Assembly (NCBI GenBank): GCA_020445245.1
Contig: JAGRHB010000144.1
Coordinates: forward strand, 1-5,494
Origin: Gammaproteobacteria bacterium
Lineage (GTDB): Bacteria; Pseudomonadota; Gammaproteobacteria; Chromatiales; Sedimenticolaceae
Direction: 5' to 3'
Length of the DNA: 5,494 nt
Shown here: in pieces, positions 1 to 5,460 of the stretch
How the letters are laid out: every line of letters begins with the position of its first letter
Position numbering within the stretch: position 1 is the first letter of the stretch
The notes under the pieces: model-generated
Database searches by the model: none
What the model saw: only the letters and a program-made list of their open reading frames with translations
What the model was told of the DNA's origin: nothing
Position numbers and translations under genes: made by a program

Positions 1-213
1 TCAGAATCCAAACGCCTTGGTGTCAAGGTCTTTGGCGGCCAGACGATCAATGCCGGCGGTATCATCATCCGCCAGCGCGGTACCCGGGTGCATCCCGGTG
101 TCAACGTCGGTTGCGGTAAGGATCACACTCTGTTTGCCAAGGCCGACGGCGTGGTTCGGTTCGAGACCAAAGGCCCGAACAACCGCAAGTTCGTGAGCAT
201 CGATCCGGCCTGA
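1..213 (+). CDS. rpmA: 50S ribosomal protein L27, 3' part
   Basis: This is the C-terminal 70 residues of bacterial ribosomal protein L27, a large-subunit protein near the peptidyl-transferase centre. The frame is open from the first base and ends at TGA 211-213. The protein starts [14 protein letters not shown] and continues through [13 protein letters not shown], and [12 protein letters not shown], which are the conserved L27 core blocks. Full-length L27 is about 85 residues, so about 15 N-terminal residues (normally the MAHKKAGGSTRNGRD-like tail) lie upstream of the window. In gammaproteobacteria rpmA usually follows rplU and precedes obgE, as it does here. It is followed directly by an intrinsic terminator. 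Confidence 0.97.
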   Translation, partial: SESKRLGVKVFGGQTINAGGIIIRQRGTRVHPGVNVGCGKDHTLFAKADGVVRFETKGPNNRKFVSIDPA

Positions 214-237
214 TCCGCTGTCGAAAAGGGTTGCGCG

Positions 238-268
238 AAAAGGCCTCGTCGGACGACGGGGCTTTTTT
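238..268 (+). terminator. Intrinsic terminator after rpmA
   Basis: GCCTCGTC (243-250) pairs with GACGGGGC (255-262), eight base pairs with one G-U, around a GGAC loop. Six T residues follow (263-268), and the A run at 238-241 can extend the stem. It probably ends most rplU-rpmA transcripts and may let some read through into obgE, for which I see no convincing promoter of its own between 269 and 316. Confidence 0.85.
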
Positions 269-295
269 CGTTTACGGGGCGCATGCAATGCATAG

Positions 296-1384
<1,089 letters not shown>

Positions 1385-1389
1385 AGACG

Positions 1390-2505
1390 ATGCGTGAACG
1401 CCTGCGAGCAACCCACCGCTGGGTGGTCAAGATCGGCAGCGCCCTGATCACCGGTGACGGCAAGGGGCTGGATCGTGAGCGCCTCGGCCAATGGGTAGAC
1501 CAGGTGGCGGACCTGATGGCGACCGGCAACGAAGTCGTGATCGTGTCTTCAGGTGCGGTCGCCGAAGGTATGAAGCGCATGGGCTGGACACGTCGCCCGG
1601 GCAGCCTGCATGAGCTGCAGGCTGCGGCTGCGATCGGCCAGATGGGCCTGGTGCAGGCATGGGAGAGTTGTTTCCAGCGCCGCGGACTGCACACCGCACA
1701 GGTATTGCTGACACATGACGACCTGTCAGATCGGCGCCGCTATCTGAATGCGCGCAGTACCCTGCGCGCGCTGGTCGGTTTTGGTGTCATTCCGGTAGTC
1801 AATGAGAATGACGCGGTGGCCAACGAGGAACTGCGGTTGGGCGACAACGACACCCTGGCGGCGTTGGTTGCGAACCTGATCGAGGCCGATCTGCTGGTGC
1901 TGCTGACCGATCAGCAGGGGCTTTACGATGCCGATCCACGTGCCAACCCCGGCGCCACGCTGGTTTCCCACGCGATGGCTGGCGACAGCGCGCTTGATGG
2001 TATGGCCGGCGATGGCGGGCTGCTCGGTCGCGGCGGTATGCAGACCAAGCTGCGCGCGGCACGTCTGGCCGCGCGCTCGGGCAGTGCGACTGTGATCGCT
2101 TACGGGCGCACCGAGCGGGTCCTGCAGCGTCTCAAGGATGGTGAAGAGCTCGGTACCCTGCTGACGCCGTCGCAGGGGCCGGATGCCGCGCGCAAGCGCT
2201 GGCTGGCGGGGCAGTTGCAGGCCAAGGGGAGGCTGGTGCTGGACGCCGGTGCGATACGTGTGCTGCGTGAATCCGGGCGTAGCCTGCTTGCTGTCGGCGT
2301 CAAGGACGTTCTGGGCGAGTTCCGCCGCGGCGAGATGGTGGTTTGTGTCGGCGAAGACGGGCGCGAGTTCGCGCGCGGTTTGGTCAACTACGGCGCCGGC
2401 GAGGCGCGGCAGATCAAGGGGCGGCCGTCGAGCGAGATTGCGCAGATCCTCGGTTACGTCGACGAGGATGAGTTGATCCACCGTGACAACCTGGTGTTGC
2501 TGTAG
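1390..2505 (+). CDS. proB: Glutamate 5-kinase
   Basis: Glutamate 5-kinase (371 residues) phosphorylates L-glutamate with ATP, the first step of proline synthesis, in the cytoplasm; it is normally feedback-inhibited by proline. The amino-acid kinase domain occupies about residues 8-255. It shows [11 protein letters not shown] near the start, the [11 protein letters not shown] loop, [11 protein letters not shown] from residue 138 (substrate-binding region), [13 protein letters not shown] around 171-183, and GRGGMQTK ending at residue 220. A PUA domain runs from about residue 278 to 355, with HRDNLVLL at the C-terminus. Length and domain order are those of full-length ProB (E. coli 367 residues). 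The start 5 bases after the obgE stop, with only a weak GAAG ahead of it, suggests translational coupling to obgE. No strong plus-strand terminator lies directly after it; the first one is the shared hairpin at 2727-2751. Confidence 0.97.
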   Translation: MRERLRATHRWVVKIGSALITGDGKGLDRERLGQWVDQVADLMATGNEVVIVSSGAVAEGMKRMGWTRRPGSLHELQAAAAIGQMGLVQAWESCFQRRGLHTAQVLLTHDDLSDRRRYLNARSTLRALVGFGVIPVVNENDAVANEELRLGDNDTLAALVANLIEADLLVLLTDQQGLYDADPRANPGATLVSHAMAGDSALDGMAGDGGLLGRGGMQTKLRAARLAARSGSATVIAYGRTERVLQRLKDGEELGTLLTPSQGPDAARKRWLAGQLQAKGRLVLDAGAIRVLRESGRSLLAVGVKDVLGEFRRGEMVVCVGEDGREFARGLVNYGAGEARQIKGRPSSEIAQILGYVDEDELIHRDNLVLL

Positions 2506-2515
2506 CGCGGCCGGT

Positions 2516-2550
2516 AAAAAAACCCTGGGCGGATCCGTTCGCCCAGGGTT
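2516..2550 (-). terminator. Intrinsic terminator of small RNA A
   Basis: A perfect 11-bp stem (2521-2531 with 2540-2550, AACCCTGGGCG on the plus strand) encloses an 8-base loop. The run of A at 2516-2522 on the plus strand becomes the U tract of a minus-strand transcript. On the plus strand nothing T-rich follows 2550, so the element is oriented leftwards and does not look like the terminator of proB. Since rpsT already has its own terminator at 2727-2751, this one implies a separate leftward transcript that begins between the two. Its loop reads AACGGATC in the RNA sense and so presents a GGA. Confidence 0.85.
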
Positions 2551-2640
2551 CAGTTGTCGTCAGGCTTGGTTGGCAAACTCCTTGGTCCCTGCAGCACCTC
2601 CTGGCACATCATGCAGTCCTTTGAGTCCTTTTCGACGACA
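2516..2640 (-). ncRNA. CsrB/RsmY/RsmZ-like small RNA (copy A)
   Basis: This is a predicted RNA of about 125 nt that would sequester the translational regulator CsrA/RsmA. Reading the minus strand, there are six GGA motifs: 2628-2626, 2619-2617, 2601-2599, 2588-2586, 2581-2579 and 2536-2534. The first two and the fifth have AAGGA context. The AGGA at 2602-2599 can sit in a tetraloop closed by GTGCC (2607-2603) and GGTGC (2598-2594), with two G-U pairs. The last GGA lies in the apical loop of the terminator. The 5' end TGTCGTC (2640-2634) is perfectly complementary to GACGACA (2561-2555) just before the terminator, closing the molecule. A GacA-type dyad lies about 64 bases upstream. CsrA is known to bind GGA in hairpin loops, and RNAs of this family are typically around 100-130 nt in pseudomonads. 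The 5' end is an estimate. A short reading frame inside it (2612-2550, 20 residues) is the main alternative explanation. Confidence 0.72.
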
Positions 2641-2645
2641 TGTCC

Positions 2646-2651
2646 AATTTG
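2646..2651 (-). promoter_or_regulatory. Possible -10 element of small RNA A
   Basis: CAAATT on the minus strand (2651-2646) lies 5 bases before the predicted 5' end at 2640, with no recognisable -35. It matches the sigma70 consensus poorly (three of six). It is proposed mainly because it sits at nearly the same distance from the upstream dyad as the better GATAAT of the second small RNA. A weak core would fit activator-dependent transcription. Confidence 0.35.
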
Positions 2652-2694
2652 CCACAAGATCGGAAATGCCGACACGATCTGCATCTCATGGGCT

Positions 2695-2712
2695 TGTAGG
2701 AAAAATCCTACA
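2695..2712 (-). promoter_or_regulatory. GacA/UvrY-type upstream activating site A
   Basis: On the minus strand this reads TGTAGG, six T/A-rich bases, CCTACA. It is a perfect dyad, and the symmetry extends to 9-bp arms (2693-2701 and 2706-2714) around four bases. The 6-N6-6 format and TGTA/TACA ends match the established GacA box of pseudomonads (TGTAAG-N6-CTTACA), with GG/CC in place of AG/CT. It is centred about 64 bases upstream of the predicted 5' end of small RNA A. There is no T run after it, so it is not a good terminator. Assignment to a GacA/UvrY-family response regulator is inference. Confidence 0.7.
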
Positions 2713-2726
2713 AGCGACAGGCAACA

Positions 2727-2751
2727 AAAAACCGGCCGTCGGCCGGTTTTT
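2727..2751. terminator. Bidirectional intrinsic terminator (proB / rpsT)
   Basis: CCGGCC (2732-2737) pairs with GGCCGG (2741-2746) around a GTC loop, or equivalently with one pair fewer and a five-base loop. Five A residues on the left and five T on the right make the hairpin work in both directions. It ends leftward rpsT transcription 21 bases after that stop codon, and it is the first good terminator for rightward obgE-proB transcription. Rightward transcripts that run this far would be antisense to the whole of small RNA A. Confidence 0.88.
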
Positions 2752-2771
2752 CGCGCAGAGACGCGGAGGCT

Positions 2772-3032
2772 TTAGAGCGCGCGGATCTTTGCGTTGAGGC
2801 GGCTCTTGTGCCGAGCGGCCTTGTTCTTGTGGATCAGGCCCTTGGTTGCCATGCTGTCGAGCAGCGGGGCAGCGGACTTGAAGGCGCCTTCGGCAGCGAC
2901 TTTGTCGCCGGCATCGATGGCCTTGATCACTTTTTTGACCTCAGTGCGCATCATGCTGCGGTGGCCGGCGTTCTGTTGGCGGTGCTTCTCCGCCTGACGG
3001 GCGCGCTTACGGGCTTGTTCTGAGTTGGCCAA
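2772..3032 (-). CDS. rpsT: 30S ribosomal protein S20
   Basis: Ribosomal protein S20 (86 residues) binds 16S rRNA early in small-subunit assembly. The protein begins [29 protein letters not shown] after the initiator and ends [12 protein letters not shown]. It is lysine- and arginine-rich and of the usual length (E. coli 87). The start codon is TTG (3032-3030 on the minus strand), preceded by AGGAGA at a suitable distance. E. coli rpsT also starts with UUG, and the inefficient start is tied there to feedback control by S20, so the same control is plausible here. It has its own strong promoter and is transcribed divergently from murJ. The adjacency of proB, rpsT and murJ is common in gammaproteobacteria. 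Confidence 0.97.
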   Translation of the reverse strand: MANSEQARKRARQAEKHRQQNAGHRSMMRTEVKKVIKAIDAGDKVAAEGAFKSAAPLLDSMATKGLIHKNKAARHKSRLNAKIRAL

Positions 3033-3073
3033 TTCAGATCTCCTGATACATCGGCATTCACGAAAGACGCGAG

Positions 3074-3102
3074 ATTATGGGGACCCGAAATGCCCCTGTC
3101 AA
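3074..3102 (-). promoter_or_regulatory. Strong sigma70 promoter of rpsT
   Basis: On the minus strand, TTGACA (3102-3097) and CATAAT (3079-3074) are separated by exactly 17 bases. That is a consensus -35 and a 5/6 match at -10. Transcription should start near 3067 and give a leader of about 35 nt before the TTG start of rpsT. The promoter overlaps the ATG at 3090 in the murJ frame, which argues that this ATG is not the real murJ start. Confidence 0.85.
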
Positions 3103-3139
3103 GTCTCGCGCGGGCAGCCAATCGACGGTCGCATGTGCC

Positions 3140-3145
3140 TATAAT
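3140..3145 (+). promoter_or_regulatory. Candidate -10 of the murJ promoter
   Basis: A perfect TATAAT lies 25 bases before the proposed murJ CTG start. With a start near 3152 it would leave a leader of about 19 nt that just includes the Shine-Dalgarno sequence. No good -35 is seen at 16-18 bases upstream; a TG four bases before the hexamer is one base off an extended -10. If used, transcripts would exclude the upstream ATG (3090) and GTG (3135) in the murJ frame. Confidence 0.55.
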
Positions 3146-3156
3146 CGCCGCTTTGC

Positions 3157-3162
3157 GGAGGA
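3157..3162 (+). promoter_or_regulatory. Shine-Dalgarno sequence that points to a CTG start of murJ
   Basis: GGAGGA is a strong match to the anti-Shine-Dalgarno sequence. Eight bases separate it from the CTG at 3171, which is ideal spacing. No ATG, GTG or TTG in the murJ frame lies within reach downstream. The in-frame TTG at 3153 is upstream of it and has no ribosome binding site of its own. Confidence 0.7.
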
Positions 3163-3170
3163 ATCCGGCC

Positions 3171-4709
3171 CTGTCCCTGCTCAGATCCCTGTCCACTGTC
3201 GGCGCCTACACACTGCTGTCGAGAATACTCGGGTTCGTCCGCGATCTGGTGCTGGCCCAGGTGTTTGGCGCCAATGCGCAGACCGACGCCTTCTTCGTTG
3301 CGTTCAAAATCCCCAATTTCCTGCGCCGGCTGTTCGCCGAGGGAGCGTTCGCCACGGCTTTCGTCCCGGTACTGACCGAGTACCGCAGCAAGCGCGAATA
3401 CGGGGAACTCAGGGACTTTGTCGACCACGTCGCCGGCAGTCTCGGGCTGGTGACCCTGGCGGTGTCGCTGATCGGGGTCGTGGCCGCGCCCCTGGTGGTG
3501 TCGCTGTTCGCATTCGGCTGGGTGATGGACGGCGATCCGGGCAAACTCGGCCTGGCCGCGGAGATGTTGCGGCTGACGTTTCCATACCTGTTCTTCATCT
3601 CGCTGACGGCGTTTGCCGGCGGCATCATGAACGCGCACGATCGCTTCGCGGTGCCGGCATTCACTCCGGTGCTGCTGAACCTGTGCCTGATCGGTGCGGC
3701 CCTTTGGCTGGCGCCGCTGATGGCTCAGGGGGTCGTGGCGCTGGCGTGGGGCGTGTTGATTGCCGGGATCACCCAATTCACCTTTCAACTGCCATTTTTG
3801 GCGAAGCTGAAACTGCTGCCGCGCCCGCGTCCGGGATTCCGTGACCCCGGAGTACGTCGCATACTCAAACTCATGGTGCCGGCGATGTTTGCGGTGTCCG
3901 TGACTCAGATCAACCTGTTGCTGGACACGGTTCTGGCGTCTTTCCTGGTGTCGGGCAGCATCTCGTGGCTGTACTACTCGGACCGGTTGATGGAATTTCC
4001 GGTCGGCATACTGGGTGTCGCCTTGTCCACCGTGATCTTGCCGCGTCTGTCGCGGCGCCAGGCCGAGTCGGCGCCGGAGACCTTCTCGCGGGAGCTGGAC
4101 TGGGGTCTGCGCACGGCGTTCGTATTCGGTATCCCGGCTGCCGTAGGCCTGGTGATGCTGGCCGGCCCGATGATGGCGACGCTGTTCCAGTCAGACGTCT
4201 TCGATGCACATGATGTGGCGATGGCGCAGCGCAGCCTGATGGCCTACGGACTGGGGCTGCAGGCGTTTGTCCTGATCAAGGTGCTGGCTCCAGGCTTCTA
4301 TGCACGCCAGGACACGCGCACGCCGGTCCGCATCGGGATGATCGCGATGGCGGCGAACATGGTGCTGAACCTGCTTTTCATCTACCCGCTGCAACACGCC
4401 GGCCTGGCCTTGGCGACCAGTCTGGGGGCTTATCTGAACGCCTTCCTGTTGCTGCGTGGTCTGCGCCGTGACGCGGTCTACCATCCGGTGGTCGGTTGGC
4501 GGCGCCTGGCACTGCAGGTGGGTGTCGCCGCGCTGGCCCTGGCAGGGATGATCGCGTCGGTTTCGCCCGATCTGGCGGTGTGGGTCACGGCCGATCGAGG
4601 TCAGCGCGTGCTGTGGTTGGTTGGCATCGTCGTCGGTGGTGTCGCCAGTTATCTTGGGGTTTTGTGGCTGGCCGGCGCGCGTGTGCGCGACCTGCACAGC
4701 CGACGGTGA
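3171..4709 (+). CDS. murJ: Lipid II flippase MurJ (MviN)
   Basis: MurJ is a MOP-superfamily inner-membrane protein that flips lipid II to the periplasmic face for peptidoglycan synthesis. The protein is highly hydrophobic throughout, in keeping with the family's 14 membrane segments. The N-terminus carries TLLSRILGFVRDL, then TDAFFVAFKIPN and LRRLFAEGAFATAFVPV. Later come YYSDRLMEFPVGILGVALSTVILP and PGFYARQDTRTPVRIG, all family blocks. The frame opens at ATG 3090 (539 residues), but I prefer CTG 3171. It gives 512 residues against 511 in E. coli, puts Arg18, Arg24, Asp39 and Arg52 exactly at the E. coli positions of residues important for flipping, and is preceded by GGAGGA at 8 bases. The DRLMEFP arginine (272) probably corresponds to E. 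coli Arg270. GTG 3135 and TTG 3153 are alternatives without good ribosome binding sites. lspA follows after 9 bases; ribF and ileS, usual neighbours, are missing. Confidence 0.96.
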   Translation: MSLLRSLSTVGAYTLLSRILGFVRDLVLAQVFGANAQTDAFFVAFKIPNFLRRLFAEGAFATAFVPVLTEYRSKREYGELRDFVDHVAGSLGLVTLAVSLIGVVAAPLVVSLFAFGWVMDGDPGKLGLAAEMLRLTFPYLFFISLTAFAGGIMNAHDRFAVPAFTPVLLNLCLIGAALWLAPLMAQGVVALAWGVLIAGITQFTFQLPFLAKLKLLPRPRPGFRDPGVRRILKLMVPAMFAVSVTQINLLLDTVLASFLVSGSISWLYYSDRLMEFPVGILGVALSTVILPRLSRRQAESAPETFSRELDWGLRTAFVFGIPAAVGLVMLAGPMMATLFQSDVFDAHDVAMAQRSLMAYGLGLQAFVLIKVLAPGFYARQDTRTPVRIGMIAMAANMVLNLLFIYPLQHAGLALATSLGAYLNAFLLLRGLRRDAVYHPVVGWRRLALQVGVAALALAGMIASVSPDLAVWVTADRGQRVLWLVGIVVGGVASYLGVLWLAGARVRDLHSRR

Positions 4710-4718
4710 GGGAAACCG

Positions 4719-5198
4719 ATGTTGCGTCTGCTGTGGTTGAGTCTTCTGGTGGTCGCGCTCGACCAGGTCAGCAAGCTTTGGATCATGGCGCATTTCCAGG
4801 AATTCGAAGTGCTCACCGTGTGGCCAGTGTTCAATCTGACGCTCGTCTACAACACCGGTGCCGCATTCAGCTTCCTCAGCGACGCCGGCGGCTGGCAGCG
4901 CTGGTTTTTCGTGGTACTCGGGTCTGCCGTTTGCCTGGGCATGGTGATCTGGCTGCGCATGTTGGGGGCTGCCGAGCGCCTGACTGCCTGGGGACTCGCC
5001 CTGGTGGTCGGTGGCGCACTGGGTAACCTGATCGATCGCGTGCGTCTGGGCAAGGTGGTCGATTTCCTGCAGTGGCACTGGCACGATTGGTACTGGCCGT
5101 CATTCAATGTCGCGGACAGCGCAATCACCCTGGGCGTGGGGCTGCTGCTGATCGATGGATTGATCGCGCGCGGTCGCGTGCCAGATCGGGATTCCTAG
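4719..5198 (+). CDS. lspA: Lipoprotein signal peptidase (signal peptidase II)
   Basis: LspA (159 residues) is an inner-membrane aspartyl protease that removes the signal peptide from diacylglyceryl-modified prolipoproteins. Visible family motifs are DQVSK (Asp15), NTGAAFSF from Asn45, GGALGNLIDR with catalytic Asp106, and FNVADSAI with catalytic Asp133. Four hydrophobic segments are apparent and the length matches the family (E. coli 164). GAGGGA (4708-4713), overlapping the murJ stop codon, is 5 bases from the ATG, so the two genes are probably co-transcribed and coupled. In most gammaproteobacteria lspA follows ileS rather than murJ. Its TAG stop codon (5196-5198) lies inside the left half of the GacA-type dyad of the next small RNA. 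Confidence 0.97.
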   Translation: MLRLLWLSLLVVALDQVSKLWIMAHFQEFEVLTVWPVFNLTLVYNTGAAFSFLSDAGGWQRWFFVVLGSAVCLGMVIWLRMLGAAERLTAWGLALVVGGALGNLIDRVRLGKVVDFLQWHWHDWYWPSFNVADSAITLGVGLLLIDGLIARGRVPDRDS

Positions 5199-5211
5199 GA
5201 AAATTCCTACA
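5194..5211 (+). promoter_or_regulatory. GacA/UvrY-type upstream activating site B
   Basis: CCTAGG, six A/T bases, CCTACA: the right half-site is identical to that of site A and the left half matches TGTAGG at four of six. The inner dyad TAGGAA-AA-TTCCTA (5196-5209) is perfect. The site is centred about 65 bases before the predicted 5' end of small RNA B, nearly the same distance as in copy A. It overlaps the stop codon of lspA. Attribution to a GacA/UvrY-family regulator is inference. Confidence 0.65.
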
Positions 5212-5255
5212 TCACCGGGAGACGATCCGGGCTATGGCGGCGTGCTCCCTGTGCC

Positions 5256-5261
5256 GATAAT
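5256..5261 (+). promoter_or_regulatory. -10 element of small RNA B
   Basis: GATAAT matches the sigma70 -10 consensus at five of six positions. At the expected -35 position (about 5233-5238) the sequence is ATGGCG, with no resemblance to TTGACA. A good -10 without a -35, together with the upstream dyad, suggests an activator-dependent promoter. The transcript would start near A5268. Confidence 0.6.
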
Positions 5262-5267
5262 TCCCCC

Positions 5268-5396
5268 ACCACCTTCAAGGACGAAGTGAACTTGCAGGAT
5301 GTAACCGTCGACAGGGATGTGACGGGATCCAGGACGGATCTGCACCACGGTCTCGGTGGTAATGCCCGACGACAGGGATTGTTGTCGGGCTTTCTC
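5268..5396 (+). ncRNA. CsrB/RsmY/RsmZ-like small RNA (copy B)
   Basis: This is a predicted CsrA/RsmA-sequestering RNA of about 129 nt with seven GGA motifs: 5279-5281, 5297-5299, 5315-5317, 5325-5327, 5332-5334, 5336-5338 and 5376-5378. Several fall in hairpin loops. TTCA/TGAA (5274-5277, 5287-5290) enclose AGGACGAAG. TTGC/GTAA (5292-5295, 5301-5304, one G-U) enclose AGGAT. CGTC and ACA with TGT and GACG (5306-5324, one bulged G) enclose GGGA. GATCC/GGATC (5326-5330, 5336-5340) enclose AGGAC. The terminator loop AGGGATT holds the last. The predicted 5' end ACCACC (5268-5273) is complementary to GGTGGT (5355-5360) just before the terminator, as in copy A; ACCAC at 5344-5348 could compete for that partner. 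No credible reading frame fits between promoter and terminator. Multiple loop-exposed GGA motifs are the hallmark of this RNA family; the precise ends are estimates. Confidence 0.8.
5364..5396 (+). terminator. Intrinsic terminator of small RNA B
   Basis: GCCCGACGAC (5364-5373) pairs with GTTGTCGGGC (5381-5390), ten pairs with one G-U, around a 7-base loop AGGGATT. A T-rich stretch follows from 5391. It is about 165 bases past the lspA stop, with a separate promoter in between, so it fits a short independent transcript. Readthrough from murJ-lspA would also end here. Confidence 0.88.
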
Positions 5397-5429
5397 GTTT
5401 GCCCTTGCCGGCCTCTACATGCACGCCGG

Positions 5430-5460
5430 TTATACGGGGCGCCCCCCATGTCTCTATAAT
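5430..5460 (+). promoter_or_regulatory. Possible promoter reading out of the window
   Basis: A perfect TATAAT sits at 5455-5460. The best upstream partner, TTATAC at 5430-5435, is a poor -35 at a 19-base distance. It lies after the terminator of small RNA B, so it may drive the next rightward gene, which is not in the window. No tRNA or coding start can be recognised in 5461-5494. Confidence 0.45.

Noticed and set aside
282..294. Overlapping ATGCA repeats before obgE as an operator
   Set aside because: Short and without recognisable promoter elements next to it; could be chance.
2550..2684. Minus-strand 44-codon frame starting at ATG 2684-2682
   Set aside because: It begins upstream of the predicted RNA start, has no Shine-Dalgarno sequence, and shows no recognisable protein family. 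Only the shorter internal frame is kept as a possibility.
2693..2714. 9-bp inverted repeat read as another terminator
   Set aside because: It is not GC-rich and no T run follows on either strand. Its 6-N6-6 symmetry and position fit an activator site better.
2554..2775. Plus-strand frame with CPICHK and a second Cys pair, resembling a zinc ribbon
   Set aside because: It has no ribosome binding site, runs through the bidirectional terminator, and is antisense to a unit with its own terminator. The cysteine pattern is probably chance.
4191..5084. Long minus-strand frame opposite murJ-lspA (297 codons)
   Set aside because: Shadow frame spanning two clear genes, with Gln/His-rich composition typical of antisense frames.
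5215..5229. Short CCGG...CCGG repeat between dyad B and the -10 element
   Set aside because: Only four base pairs, no counterpart in copy A and no known role; too weak to call.
5286..5460. GTG-initiated frame in small RNA B with AAGGA four bases upstream
   Set aside because: It reads through the strong terminator at 5364-5396, the product is arginine-rich without family features, and the AAGGA is better explained as one of the GGA motifs.
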